Of a DNA stretch of 64,000 nucleotides, positions 54,284-63,955 are shown piece by piece. The DNA is from Peptococcaceae bacterium 1198_IL3148 (GTDB lineage Bacteria; Bacillota; Desulfotomaculia; Desulfotomaculales; Desulfohalotomaculaceae), in contig JBAIYS010000007.1 in NCBI GenBank assembly GCA_036763105.1, forward strand, positions 1-64,000, given 5' to 3'. Below the pieces are notes generated by a model. It was given only the letters and a program-made list of their open reading frames with translations, was not told the DNA's origin and searched no databases. How positions within the stretch are numbered: position 1 is the first letter of the stretch; each line of letters starts with the position of its first letter. The position numbers were made by a program, and so were the translations under genes.

Positions 54284-55405
54284 TTGAGACGAATAGTCAT
54301 TGATAACATCAAAGCAGGAATGTGCGTAGCCCGCCCGGTTTATAACAGTGATGGTCAAATATTGTTAAATAAAGGGGTAATATTAAACAGCAGATATATC
54401 CAAAGATTAAAGGAATTTAACATTATTGCCATCTACATAGACGATGGACTACTGCCTGAACTTGAAGTTGATGACGTAATAACTGATGAAACTCGAATTA
54501 AAGCGGTAATTAATATTAAGAAAATTTTAGCTAAGCAAACAGACCACAATATAGGTAATAATATTATTGTTCCCACCGCAGTAATTGAATCTGTCAATGA
54601 CATTATGGACGAGTTATTGAGTACCCATAATATTATGGTAAACTTAACCGATATTAGAAACAGCGATGACTATGTTTTTTATCATTCTGTTAACGTTTGT
54701 GTTTTGGCAATCATTACCGGCATTGCCTTGGGCTATGATCGCAGGCGCTTAAAGGATTTGGCAGTGGGGGCAATGCTCCATGACATCGGCAAGATAAAGG
54801 TGCCTAAAGAAATTTTAAATAAACCTGGTCGGTTGACAAGTGAAGAATTTGCGGTGATCAAAAAGCATTCTCAATGGGGTTATGAAATGCTAAAAACTAA
54901 TTTTAATGTTAGTGCTATATCTTGTGTTGCGGCCTATCAGCACCATGAACGATACAATGGCGAAGGTTATCCCCAGGGCTTGGAGGGTGACCAAATCCAT
55001 GAATTTAGCCAAATTGTGGGTTTGGTTGACATGTATGATGCCATAACCGCAGACCGAGTTTATCGGCAAGCCTTTCCACCCAATGAGGCTTACGAAATGA
55101 TTGCCGGCACCGGGGATTATTTTTTTAGGTATGATATTGTCAAGGCCTTTTTAGACCATGTAGCAGCTTATCCTGTGGGAACAATAGTAGAATTAAATAC
55201 TGGGGAACGGGGCATAGTGGTGTCAACCAAAATGGGATTTTCATTGCGTCCCAAAATAAAGTTGCTATACGACAGCGATGGCCAACCAATTTTAAATTGT
55301 ACATATTTAGATTTAGCAGAGAGTACCAACACAGTGGTAACCCGCATTTTACGAGGAGATGAATTAACCTTAAATTTACTAGCTGGTCGCAAAAATAACC
55401 CCTAA
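54284..55405 (+). CDS. HD-GYP domain protein (putative c-di-GMP phosphodiesterase)
   Basis: 373 residues. The HD-GYP core (about 130-300) has YHSVNVCVLA, AMLHDIGKIKVPKEIL (HD), KHSQWGYEML, YQHHERYNGEGYPQGLEGDQI (HHExxxGxGYP) and DMYDAITADRVYRQAF. The N-terminal 100 residues are a PilZ-like or DUF3391-like cap without recognised metal ligands. It probably hydrolyses c-di-GMP to pGpG or GMP. The TTG start follows GGAGGAGGG. The stop codon lies in the loop of a terminator. Confidence 0.9.
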   Translation: MRRIVIDNIKAGMCVARPVYNSDGQILLNKGVILNSRYIQRLKEFNIIAIYIDDGLLPELEVDDVITDETRIKAVINIKKILAKQTDHNIGNNIIVPTAVIESVNDIMDELLSTHNIMVNLTDIRNSDDYVFYHSVNVCVLAIITGIALGYDRRRLKDLAVGAMLHDIGKIKVPKEILNKPGRLTSEEFAVIKKHSQWGYEMLKTNFNVSAISCVAAYQHHERYNGEGYPQGLEGDQIHEFSQIVGLVDMYDAITADRVYRQAFPPNEAYEMIAGTGDYFFRYDIVKAFLDHVAAYPVGTIVELNTGERGIVVSTKMGFSLRPKIKLLYDSDGQPILNCTYLDLAESTNTVVTRILRGDELTLNLLAGRKNNP

Positions 55406-55418
55406 GGGTTATTTTTGC
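55389..55418 (+). terminator. Terminator with the stop codon in its loop
   Basis: GCAAAAATAACCC / GGGTTATTTTTGC, a perfect 13-bp stem; the loop CTAA contains the TAA of the HD-GYP gene. Confidence 0.85.
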
Positions 55419-55493
55419 TATATTGGCATGAGTATAAAAATTTAAGCATATTTAAAAACTAATAAATACAGTGACTGTGGGAGAGGTGAATCG

Positions 55494-56645
55494 GTGATTA
55501 AAAGTGTAATTAAACAAAAATTATTGATACTAGGGCTATTAATGGCAATGCTGATTGTATTGGCCATTGGCTGTAACAATCAAACTAACACCAAGGACAA
55601 TCAAAATGAGGATAAAGTAGCTCAGCAAACAGAAAATGTAGTTACCTATCCAGGTATTGGACCCAATACCATTGCAGAAATTGTAGAAAAGGCTAGTCCA
55701 GCCGTGGTAAAAATAGAAACCCTGGTGGTGGAGGAAGTTAACAACCCATTGTTAAACGACCCCTTTTTCCGCCAGTTCTTTGGTGGCAACATTGAACCCC
55801 AAGCCAAAGCCAGACCGGGATTGGGGTCTGGTTTTATAGTGTCAAAGGATGGTTACATTGTCACCAATCAGCACGTTATTGATGGAGCCAGTAAAATTCA
55901 AGTGCGCATTAAAGGTCAAGATGAACCTATACCTGCTGAGGTGGCCGGGGCAGATTATGATTTAGACTTGGCAGTGCTAAAGATTAAGGCCAATAAAGAT
56001 TTGCCCACGCTAAAACTGGGTAACTCTGATGCCATTAAGGTTGGCCATTGGGTAATAGCCATTGGTAGTCCTTATGGCTTGGAAGATACCGTCACCGTTG
56101 GTGTAATTAGTGCCAAAGAACGCCCCGTTGACATTGAGGACCGTCATTACAAGCATTTGTTACAAACAGATGCTTCCATTAATCCCGGTAACAGTGGTGG
56201 CCCCTTATTCAATCTTAATGGAGAAGTGGTGGGCATAAATACCGCGGTGAATGCCCAAGCCCAGGGAATTGGTTTTGCTATTCCCACCAGTACAGTACAA
56301 GAGGTGCTGGATGAATTAATTGAAATCGGTCGGGTAACTCGCCCTTGGATGGGTGTGCAAATAGAAACGGTCTCAAAGGAGCTGGCTCAGTACTATGGCT
56401 TAGATCAGGACTGGGGCGTACTGATAGGTGGAGTGGTGCAGAATAGCCCTGCTCAAATGGCTGGGTTAAAGCCAGGGGATATCATTACTAACATTGATGG
56501 TAAAAAGGTGACAACCGTTGATGAACTCACAGATATCGTTGAATCTAAGGAAGTTGGCGAAAAATTAAATGTTGATATTAATCGGTCAGGTCAGAAATTG
56601 CAGGTGATACTTAAAGTGGCTGAAAGACCTACCACCGGTAGCTAA
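55494..56645 (+). CDS. htrA: HtrA/DegP-type serine protease, lipoprotein-like
   Basis: 383 residues. Signal segment with a lipobox-like LAIGCNNQ (Cys about 27), so probably attached to the outer face of the membrane. The trypsin-like domain has the catalytic triad TNQHVIDGA (His), DYDLDLAVLK (Asp) and NPGNSGGPL (Ser). A single PDZ domain is at about 285-375 (AQMAGLKPGDIITNIDGK). It degrades misfolded exported proteins. The GTG start follows GGGAGAGGTG. Confidence 0.94.
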   Translation: MIKSVIKQKLLILGLLMAMLIVLAIGCNNQTNTKDNQNEDKVAQQTENVVTYPGIGPNTIAEIVEKASPAVVKIETLVVEEVNNPLLNDPFFRQFFGGNIEPQAKARPGLGSGFIVSKDGYIVTNQHVIDGASKIQVRIKGQDEPIPAEVAGADYDLDLAVLKIKANKDLPTLKLGNSDAIKVGHWVIAIGSPYGLEDTVTVGVISAKERPVDIEDRHYKHLLQTDASINPGNSGGPLFNLNGEVVGINTAVNAQAQGIGFAIPTSTVQEVLDELIEIGRVTRPWMGVQIETVSKELAQYYGLDQDWGVLIGGVVQNSPAQMAGLKPGDIITNIDGKKVTTVDELTDIVESKEVGEKLNVDINRSGQKLQVILKVAERPTTGS

Positions 56646-56654
56646 AATGTGAGC

Positions 56655-56688
56655 TAAACACCGCCAGACATGAGGTGGTGTTTACTTT
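56655..56688 (+). terminator. Terminator after htrA
   Basis: TAAACACC / GGTGTTTA stem with a 14-nt loop, then CTTTTATT. Confidence 0.7.
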
Positions 56689-56714
56689 TATTAATGGTCG
56701 GAAAAAATAAGGAC

Positions 56715-57977
56715 ATGAAAATAAAATTACCCTATGGAGAATCTCAAATAGAAGCGGATATAAATGATGATAACGTTGCCGGCATTATTATGCCAAAGGG
56801 CAATAATAGTCAACAATTATCTCGAGATATAGTGGTAACAGCGTTGGCAAACCCCATTGGAAGTGATAGCATCCCTGTTTTGGTTAACCGAAATAAGCCT
56901 CGACAAATTGCCATCATCATCAGTGATGTCACCAGACCAATGCCATATGATGATATGCTGCCACCGGTACTCAATGAGTTGTTACAGGCGGGTGTAAAAC
57001 CAGAACAGGTTACCATTGTGATTGCCACCGGTTGTCATCGACCCAATACCAAGGCTGAAATAATTGCGGCACTGGGCAGTGATATTGCAAACACCTATCA
57101 CATCATCAACCATGATTGTAAAAGTAATCTTAAATCTGTGGGCTATTTGTCCAGCGGTATCGAATTGTTGATTAACTCGGCGGTAGCCGATGCTCAATTG
57201 AAAATTGCGTTGGGATTAATCATCCCCCATAAGTTAGCGGGCTATTCCGGTGGGTCTAAGGCAGTATTGCCTGGGGTTGCTGACTTTAAATCCATTACAG
57301 AGAATCATCGACTAATGACTAAACCCCATGTACAGGCCGGCAGTTATGAGCGGAACCCGGTGCGCAAACAAATGAATGAAGCTGCTCGGTTGGCGGGAGT
57401 AAACTTCATTCTTAATGTGGTTACTAACCATCAAGACCAAGTGATAGCGGCAGTGGCGGGGGATACCGACTTGGCTTGGCGACAGGGGGTTCAACTATGC
57501 CGAGAAAGTGCTTTGGTAAAGGTACCTAAAAAATGCCCGGTGGCGATAATCAGTTGTGGTGGCTACCCGCGGGATCTTAATGTTTATCAGGCAATCAAAC
57601 CGATAGTCAATGCTGGTAAGCTGATCAATGGCGGTGGAACCATTGTGGTCTGTGCCCGCTGTCAAGAGGGATATGGAGATGAAGTATTTGCCCAATGGGT
57701 AACGGAAGCCCGCACCCCGGAGGACATTATTAAACGTTTTAAAGGGGGCTATGCTCTGGGAGGTCATAAAGCATATGTGTTGGCCAAGCTTTTAACCACC
57801 AATGAGGTTGTGTTGGTTTCAGATCTCAGCGCTCAGCATACCGAAAATCTTTTTATAAATTATCAGCCGGACATCGCAGCGGCCCTAACCTATGTTGAAA
57901 AAAAACACGGCCCGGATTACCGGGCCTGGGTGGTGCCATATGCGGGGTTAATACTACCTGATGTTAAAGCAGATTGA
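56715..57977 (+). CDS. larA: LarA-family (nickel-dependent lactate racemase-like) protein
   Basis: 420 residues with the LarA/DUF2088 layout: ISDVTRPMPYDDMLPPVLNEL, VTIVIATGCHRPNTKAEI, IALGLIIPHKLAGYSGGSKAVLPGVADFKSI (the Lys/His region that covalently binds the NPN nickel pincer cofactor) and a C-terminal NAGKLINGGGTIVVCARCQEGYG. It probably racemises lactate or another 2-hydroxy acid. No larBCE genes are nearby, so the cofactor must be made elsewhere or the substrate differs. The ATG is close to AAGGA, a weak site; an ATG seven codons earlier is possible. Its 3' end overlaps the opposing gene by 61 nt. Confidence 0.85.
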   Translation: MKIKLPYGESQIEADINDDNVAGIIMPKGNNSQQLSRDIVVTALANPIGSDSIPVLVNRNKPRQIAIIISDVTRPMPYDDMLPPVLNELLQAGVKPEQVTIVIATGCHRPNTKAEIIAALGSDIANTYHIINHDCKSNLKSVGYLSSGIELLINSAVADAQLKIALGLIIPHKLAGYSGGSKAVLPGVADFKSITENHRLMTKPHVQAGSYERNPVRKQMNEAARLAGVNFILNVVTNHQDQVIAAVAGDTDLAWRQGVQLCRESALVKVPKKCPVAIISCGGYPRDLNVYQAIKPIVNAGKLINGGGTIVVCARCQEGYGDEVFAQWVTEARTPEDIIKRFKGGYALGGHKAYVLAKLLTTNEVVLVSDLSAQHTENLFINYQPDIAAALTYVEKKHGPDYRAWVVPYAGLILPDVKAD

Positions 57978-59251
57978 TTTTGGTAGCGCCGCAACAACTC
58001 CGCTTTACTAATGGCAATCATTTTTGGTACCATTTTAGACCGATGCTTTAGTAAGTGAGAGACGCCCTGGGGGTGAAAAACCACCAACAACCAACGTTGA
58101 TACCAGGTGGTGGCAAGGCGAAAAATTTTGGGATAGATATCATAGGTGCCAAAGCCAAAAAACCTAGCGCCCCGGTTAATCATGGTAATGCCGGCAACGG
58201 CTTTAATGTTGCGATAACGGGGATCGGTGGTCAAAGCCTCCGCCACCAATGGCAACGAATCTTTAACATGGCGCAGCAGTTTAATACCCACTTGCTCAAG
58301 GTGGGGTGATTGTGATGTCAGCTTCAGTAACAGGTTGTTGTCAAAGTGCAATTCACCCATTAGGTCACCGGGGTTTAGCATGGTGCCATCGGGTAACGTG
58401 ATTGGTTGACCGTGGTGTTTACGCACCGCCAGTTTAAAGGTGGCATCCACCGCGCCGTTAATCGGCTTAACACCAGCCAGCCAGGCAAAACACCGTTCCC
58501 ACAGCTCCCACCAAAAGATGGTGGTGCGTTTTCCGTAACCGAGGTGAGACCAGGCATGTAAAGTTTCTGCGGAGCCAATGCGATACCCTTGCTGTTTAAT
58601 TTCCTCAATAATCATCGGCAATGCCTTTACCAATACCTGGGGTGCCCGGGCACTGGAACCCACCGGGCCAGCGCTGTCGTGCAACACTAAAATAGCGCCA
58701 CTTTTTAACCGTCCACTGACCAGTTTAGTTATCCCCTCAGCGGTGCAGTTTTTTGTCCAATCCCAACCCATAAAAGTCCATAATACCGATCGGTGACCGG
58801 TTATTAAAAATGTAAAGAAATTGACAATATTAAATACCCCCCAGGGCGGTCGATAAAGCACCGGTGCCTGTGCCGTTACATTTTTCACCAGGGTGGTGGC
58901 AATGTCGATGTCCTTAATGGTGGCCCAAGGAGTCATTAGCCAAGCTAAACGATGTTGGCAGCTGTGAATACCAATTTTGTGTCCGGCGGCAATAATTTGT
59001 TTAATAACCTCTGGGTGCTGTTGGGCATTGTGGCCGGTGACAAAAAAGGTGGCGGTAATGCGATGGCGTTTCAACACTGCCAGCACTTGGGGGGTATGGA
59101 TTGGGTCCGGCCCATCATCAAAGGTAAAGAAAATTTCTTTATGCCCCCTTGGCCCCCGTTGAACTGCCCCCAGACTAAAAAGGCGGGTTAGTATTGTGGG
59201 CAATAGCGTATAGATGAATAAAATTATTAGGCTAACCTTAATGACGAACAA
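57917..59251 (-). CDS. Polysaccharide deacetylase with C-terminal YkoP-like domain
   Basis: 444 residues: one N-terminal membrane segment (about 4-22), then a NodB domain (about 38-225) with FFTFDDGPDP (catalytic Asp and metal Asp), HSCQHRLAW (HxxxH), RPPWG and LVLHDSAG. The C-terminal 210 residues (with LPDGTMLNPGDLMGELHFDN) resemble a separate domain like Bacillus YkoP. It probably deacetylates a cell-wall or surface polysaccharide outside the membrane. It lies 12 nt after the MFS gene in the same operon. Its end overlaps larA antisense. Confidence 0.85.
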   Translation of the reverse strand: MFVIKVSLIILFIYTLLPTILTRLFSLGAVQRGPRGHKEIFFTFDDGPDPIHTPQVLAVLKRHRITATFFVTGHNAQQHPEVIKQIIAAGHKIGIHSCQHRLAWLMTPWATIKDIDIATTLVKNVTAQAPVLYRPPWGVFNIVNFFTFLITGHRSVLWTFMGWDWTKNCTAEGITKLVSGRLKSGAILVLHDSAGPVGSSARAPQVLVKALPMIIEEIKQQGYRIGSAETLHAWSHLGYGKRTTIFWWELWERCFAWLAGVKPINGAVDATFKLAVRKHHGQPITLPDGTMLNPGDLMGELHFDNNLLLKLTSQSPHLEQVGIKLLRHVKDSLPLVAEALTTDPRYRNIKAVAGITMINRGARFFGFGTYDIYPKIFRLATTWYQRWLLVVFHPQGVSHLLKHRSKMVPKMIAISKAELLRRYQNQSALTSGSINPAYGTTQAR

Positions 59252-59263
59252 TGAATTTTCCTC

Positions 59264-60439
59264 CTAGCGAATCATTCTATCCACCGGGTAAAGTAGATAA
59301 AATATGGCCATAGCCACCAATATGCAGGCGCTTAAGTAGATGGTAGCCATTGTGCCAATGGCGTTGGTCACAATGCCGCCTAAACCTGGGCCAACGGCCA
59401 CTCCTAAGCCCTCAATGGTGCCAAATATTCCCCACCCGGTGGCTTGCAGTTCTGGGGAAATTACCTTTGACAATAGCGTATTCCAGGCCGGCAGAATAAT
59501 GGCATAAGATATGCCCACTAAAGTGGCCAACAAAAACACTGTGGTAATATTTTTAACCAAAGTGATGGTAAATAAAAAGGTGGCACTAAGACCAAAGCCC
59601 AGTGTAAGTAGCACCTTCAGCGGCAAGCGATCCACTAACTTACCCATTGGCACCAGAAAAAACAATGCCCCAGCACCGCCGCAAATCAGTAGAAACGCAT
59701 ACTGGTTGTGGTTTAATCCTAACACATTGTTGGCGTAGATGGGAAGCATTGGCAATAGTAAGCTGGCCGCCAGTGTTTGTAAAAACATCCCCGGCAGTAA
59801 AATGCGGGTAAAGGAAGATAGACCAGCCATGCGCTTTAACTCGTACCAAAAACCCAACCCTTTGGCACGATGGTTGGGTTTGGCGTTGGGAAAAGTAAAA
59901 TAAGCTAATACAGTGGCAAATATAAACAATGACACCAGCAGAACCAGAGTGTATTGGTAACTGTGGGCCATGGCAAAATTGATTATCACTGGGCCACTGC
60001 CCATGCCAGTTAACCAAACAGCGAAGACTGCCCCCACGCGACCAGCCCGCCCGGGCAGGTTGACCGGAGCCACTAAAGCCATCACCGCTACCCAAACCGG
60101 CGACACTCCTAAGCCAAAAATTGCTGCAGCAATCATTAATTTCCAAGGTTCAGTTAAATAGACTAAGCCAACTAACCCCAACAGAGCCGTTAACATACCC
60201 AGCCTGACAATGGCACGGCCATGGCGGTCAAAAAATAAACCAGCGGCACCTTTAAAGATAGTTTCAAACAGGTAATGGGCGGACACAACAAAGCCAGCAC
60301 TGACCACAGAGATACCCAAATGTTTCACTGCATACATGGGTAAGAAGGTAAGGAAAAAAGCTCCCCGGGTGAATTCTGTTAAAAAGACGACCAATAATAA
60401 ACTGTAATCTCTAAAAGTAAAGTTCAAATTACTACGCAC
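59264..60439 (-). CDS. MFS transporter
   Basis: 391 residues and about 12 membrane helices. The loop between helices 2 and 3 reads GLFFDRHGRAIVRLG, the common MFS motif A variant, and the corresponding second-half loop is GKLVDRLPLKVLL. Substrate unknown. The GTG at 60439 follows GGGAGGTAAC. It is first gene of a two-gene operon with a polysaccharide deacetylase, hinting at export of or response to a cell-envelope compound, but that is speculative. Confidence 0.85.
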   Translation of the reverse strand: MRSNLNFTFRDYSLLLVVFLTEFTRGAFFLTFLPMYAVKHLGISVVSAGFVVSAHYLFETIFKGAAGLFFDRHGRAIVRLGMLTALLGLVGLVYLTEPWKLMIAAAIFGLGVSPVWVAVMALVAPVNLPGRAGRVGAVFAVWLTGMGSGPVIINFAMAHSYQYTLVLLVSLFIFATVLAYFTFPNAKPNHRAKGLGFWYELKRMAGLSSFTRILLPGMFLQTLAASLLLPMLPIYANNVLGLNHNQYAFLLICGGAGALFFLVPMGKLVDRLPLKVLLTLGFGLSATFLFTITLVKNITTVFLLATLVGISYAIILPAWNTLLSKVISPELQATGWGIFGTIEGLGVAVGPGLGGIVTNAIGTMATIYLSACILVAMAIFYLLYPVDRMIR

Positions 60440-60595
60440 TGTTACCTCCCTAAAAAAAGACTAACAGCTTTATATTCGCTATTATAGAATAAATACCTGC
60501 GTTATCCAAAATTGGCAAAAATAAATATCTATTATGATAATTGGATAATTGTTAATATTATATTGCAACTGACTATTTAATTAGCGGAGGAAAAA

Positions 60596-61882
60596 ATGAG
60601 AAAACTAAAATCACTAACCCTGGTGCTGTGTGTTTTACTGGCTTTGTTACTACCTGCCACCGTCTGGGCGGCACCGGGGGACAATTTGCAATTGGGTGAC
60701 CATGGTGATGATGTGAAGTTTTTGCAACAAAAACTTCAGCAAGCTGGCTTTTATCCAGCGGGAGAATTGTCTGGCCATTTTGGTTTAAATACATTGCTGG
60801 CAGTGAATGAGTTTGAAGCAGAACACAAATTAAATGATGATGGCATAGTGACTAAGGAAGACTGGCTGGTGTTGGCCCCAGAAGTTTATAACACCGGTGG
60901 ACAAGCTAAACACTCTGATAAAGTAGTACTTACATATGTGCAAGGAAATATCGGTATGCATTCTTTAGAGGAGAACAGTCAATCTATTGACTATTCGGCC
61001 CAATTTAACGCCTTTGTTGCTCCAGATGGCAGAGTAAAATTTGAATATGGTGTCTACCCCAAAGATGGAATGAAGATAGCAAAGGATAATAATATTAAGC
61101 CGCTGTTGGTGGTGCACAACATGGCCAATTACCCGGACAACGGTTATGTTTCGGTAACCAGTAAAGAGGTAATTCATCAAGTATTAAATTCTCCAGCAAA
61201 ACGTCAAAGGGCCATTAAAGATACACTGCAGTTGGTTGAAAAATATGGTTTTGCCGGCGTAAATATCGACTTTGAGGCTATGCCGCCATCGGATCGCAAT
61301 CAATTTACTTTGTTTTTAACGGAAATGCGGCAGACAATGGCGTCTAGGGGTTATTTAGTAACGGCGGCTTTACAAGCTAAAACAGAAGACAACCCCAGTG
61401 GTTATTTTGGGGCCTTTGATTATGCCAAAATTGGTTCGGTGTTGGATTATGCAGTGGTGATGACCTATGATTATAATGGTCCCTGGGGACAAGCCGGTCC
61501 GGTGGCAGCTTTGCCCTGGGTTAACGATGTGCTGAAGTATGCCACCAGTGTGATGCCCAGCCAAAAGATATTGATGGGTGTGCCGGCCTACGGTTATAGG
61601 TGGTCAATGGCCAATCAAAAAGTGGTGGATACCGGCGTAATACAGTGGCAAAAAGCTAAGGAGCTTACCAAGTATGGGCCAATAAAATGGGACAACCAAT
61701 CCAGTTCCCCGTATATCAAATATAATAGTAGCAATCTCTATCATGAAGCTTGGTTTGAAAATAAGTACAGTTTGGAAATTAAACTTCAATTGATTAACCA
61801 ATACAAATTGGGTGGCATTGCATTATGGAAACTGGGTTTTGAAGATGATAGCTTTTGGAAAACAGTAAATGACCACTTATAA
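60596..61882 (+). CDS. GH18-type glycosidase with peptidoglycan-binding domain (spore germination YaaH/SleL-like)
   Basis: 428 residues. Signal peptide 1-25 (LVLCVLLALLLPATVWA). A PG_binding_1 domain (about 30-90) has DDVKFLQQKLQQAGFY..SGHFGLNTLLAVNEFE. The GH18 barrel (about 105-428) has the catalytic motif GVNIDFEAMPPSDR (DxxxE-like, NIDFE), VVMTYDYNGPWGQAGP and MGVPAYGYRW. It probably cleaves N-acetylglucosaminyl bonds in peptidoglycan or spore cortex. The ATG follows GCGGAGG; it is a single gene. Confidence 0.9.
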   Translation: MRKLKSLTLVLCVLLALLLPATVWAAPGDNLQLGDHGDDVKFLQQKLQQAGFYPAGELSGHFGLNTLLAVNEFEAEHKLNDDGIVTKEDWLVLAPEVYNTGGQAKHSDKVVLTYVQGNIGMHSLEENSQSIDYSAQFNAFVAPDGRVKFEYGVYPKDGMKIAKDNNIKPLLVVHNMANYPDNGYVSVTSKEVIHQVLNSPAKRQRAIKDTLQLVEKYGFAGVNIDFEAMPPSDRNQFTLFLTEMRQTMASRGYLVTAALQAKTEDNPSGYFGAFDYAKIGSVLDYAVVMTYDYNGPWGQAGPVAALPWVNDVLKYATSVMPSQKILMGVPAYGYRWSMANQKVVDTGVIQWQKAKELTKYGPIKWDNQSSSPYIKYNSSNLYHEAWFENKYSLEIKLQLINQYKLGGIALWKLGFEDDSFWKTVNDHL

Positions 61883-61945
61883 CTGATCACTTAGTTATTG
61901 CAATTGCATTGTATTCTGAATATAATGTAATTGAAATTGAAAATA

Positions 61946-62002
61946 ATTCTCGAATGAGTGGCCATCTTCGCTGGTTGGCCATACCCTGGCGAGAAATATA
62001 GA
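61946..62002 (+). other. Structured element upstream of feoB
   Basis: Outer arms TTCTCG / CGAGAA enclose two TGGCCA-containing segments. It may form a leader hairpin before feoB. No known riboswitch consensus was recognised. Confidence 0.35.
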
Positions 62003-62047
62003 AATTACTACAGTAGGCAATTTAATGGTTAGAGGGTGTAGTTAAAG

Positions 62048-63955
62048 GTGGTTAAGACAACAGACCATATTAATGATGTAAAAAATATAGTTATAACCGG
62101 CAATCCCAATGTAGGAAAGTCGGTTATTTTTAATTATCTCACCGGTGTGTATACCGATGTATCTAATTTTCCCGGCACCACTATGGACATAGTTTGTAGT
62201 CGCCGGGGAAATTATGTGTTTATTGATACGCCGGGTATTTATGGTCTGTCCGGGTTTAATAACGAAGAACGGTTAGCTCGGGATATTATACTGAGAGCTG
62301 ACGTGGTGATTAATGTTGTTGACGCAGTCCACTTGGAACGGGATTTGTTTTTAACCCAGCAATTGATAGATGCCCACATTCCAATTATATTGGTGCTAAA
62401 TATGATGGATGAGGCTAAAGCCCAGGGGCTTTATATTAAAACAGATGTATTGGCAAAGGAACTGGGGGTTCCGATAATATCTGCGATAGCCGTTAATAAT
62501 AGTGGTTTGGATGAAATTAAAGACCAATTGCCAATGGTTGAACCGGGACATGCTCTGCCACAATTACAGTCCTTTGTAAAGGGTTTTGATGAAGGGGTAC
62601 CTTGGCGAGAAGCGCTGTTAACGGCCGAAGAGCACCAGCAGGTTCGGGATGAGATCTACCGTCAGCGTCGGCAGCGGGTTAATGCCATTGTGGCCCAAGT
62701 GGTGCGGCAAATTAAAGTACAGGATTCCTTGAGCAAAAAGATTAGTAGACTAATGCTACGGCCGGTTACTGGTGTGCCAATACTGCTGGTAACTCTTTAT
62801 CTGGTTTATAAGCTAATCGGCGTGTTGGTGGCTCAAACACTGGTTGAATTCACCGAGGGAGTGGTGATGGGGCAGTACTACGAACCCTTTATCCGCCATC
62901 TGTTAAGTGTGGTCACTGATGAAAATGGTGCGCTGTGGGCTGTATTGGCAGGAAAGTATGGGCTTTTAACCATGGCGGTGACCTACCTCTTTGGCTTACT
63001 ATTACCGCTAATTGCTGGTTTTCAATTGGTAATGTCGATGCTAGAGGACAGTGGCTACCTACCAAGAATTGCCACCATGCTGGATCGCTTGTTAATTGGC
63101 ATGGGGATGAACGGGCAGGCAGTAATACCACTGGTATTGGGATTTGGTTGTGTTACCATGGCCACGATGAGCACCCGAATGTTGGGTTCAGATCGGGAGC
63201 GGTTTATTGCCATATTTTTACTGGCCTTTACCATACCATGCTCGGCACAGATGGCCATTATTACCAGCATGCTTGCCGGTTTGGGCTTTTTTTATGCCCT
63301 GGCCTATGGTTTAATCCTATTTACTGCGCTGGTGGCCGCCGGTACACTGTTGTCAAAATTTATGCCCGGCAATTCCACTGCTTTGTGGATTGATTTACCA
63401 CCGTTGCGTTTGCCGCGGCTAACCAATGTGCTTAAAAAGACCTGGTATAAGTCTAGCGAATTTATTACAGAAGCCATTCCTCTATTTGCTGGCAGTGCGT
63501 TGGTGCTAAGTATATTGGACATTACCGGTGGTTTGACAGCGATAGAAAACATGCTGGTGCCACTGACCGTTCAGTGGTTAGGGCTGCCAAAGGAGGTGGC
63601 CGGTGGCTTTATCATGGGATTCATTCGTCGAGAATTTGGTACAGCCGGATTGTTTATGGTGGAAATGGATGCTTTACAAAAATTCATTGCTTTAACAACA
63701 ATTACTTTTTTTGTGCCGTGTATCGCCACCGCTATGATAATATTTAAAGAGCGCGGTTGGAAACAGGGAGCAGCCATTTGGTTATCTATCTTTGTGTTGG
63801 CCTTTGTAGTTGGAGGTGTAGTGGCTAAGTTAATTGCTATTTTAAAACTGATGCCTGGGGTTGCTGTTATGCCAATGTTGGCTGGGATTACCCTGTTGTT
63901 TTTAGTTGCAGTATTGTGGATAAGCTGGAGGAATGAAGAAAAATTATCTCTATAA
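62048..63955 (+). CDS. feoB: Ferrous iron transport protein B
   Basis: 635 residues. A cytosolic G domain has ITGNPNVGKSVIFNYLTG (G1, about 17-34), FPGTTMD (G2), FIDTPGIYGL (G3) and VLNMMDEAK (G4). A helical GDI-like region follows, then a membrane domain of about eight helices with two Gate regions (VIPLVLGFGCVTMATMSTR and IRREFGTAGLF). It imports Fe2+, needed for the many iron-sulfur proteins here. No feoA or feoC is adjacent. The GTG start is about 9 nt after GAGGGTG. It is shorter than E. coli FeoB. Confidence 0.92.
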   Translation: MVKTTDHINDVKNIVITGNPNVGKSVIFNYLTGVYTDVSNFPGTTMDIVCSRRGNYVFIDTPGIYGLSGFNNEERLARDIILRADVVINVVDAVHLERDLFLTQQLIDAHIPIILVLNMMDEAKAQGLYIKTDVLAKELGVPIISAIAVNNSGLDEIKDQLPMVEPGHALPQLQSFVKGFDEGVPWREALLTAEEHQQVRDEIYRQRRQRVNAIVAQVVRQIKVQDSLSKKISRLMLRPVTGVPILLVTLYLVYKLIGVLVAQTLVEFTEGVVMGQYYEPFIRHLLSVVTDENGALWAVLAGKYGLLTMAVTYLFGLLLPLIAGFQLVMSMLEDSGYLPRIATMLDRLLIGMGMNGQAVIPLVLGFGCVTMATMSTRMLGSDRERFIAIFLLAFTIPCSAQMAIITSMLAGLGFFYALAYGLILFTALVAAGTLLSKFMPGNSTALWIDLPPLRLPRLTNVLKKTWYKSSEFITEAIPLFAGSALVLSILDITGGLTAIENMLVPLTVQWLGLPKEVAGGFIMGFIRREFGTAGLFMVEMDALQKFIALTTITFFVPCIATAMIIFKERGWKQGAAIWLSIFVLAFVVGGVVAKLIAILKLMPGVAVMPMLAGITLLFLVAVLWISWRNEEKLSL

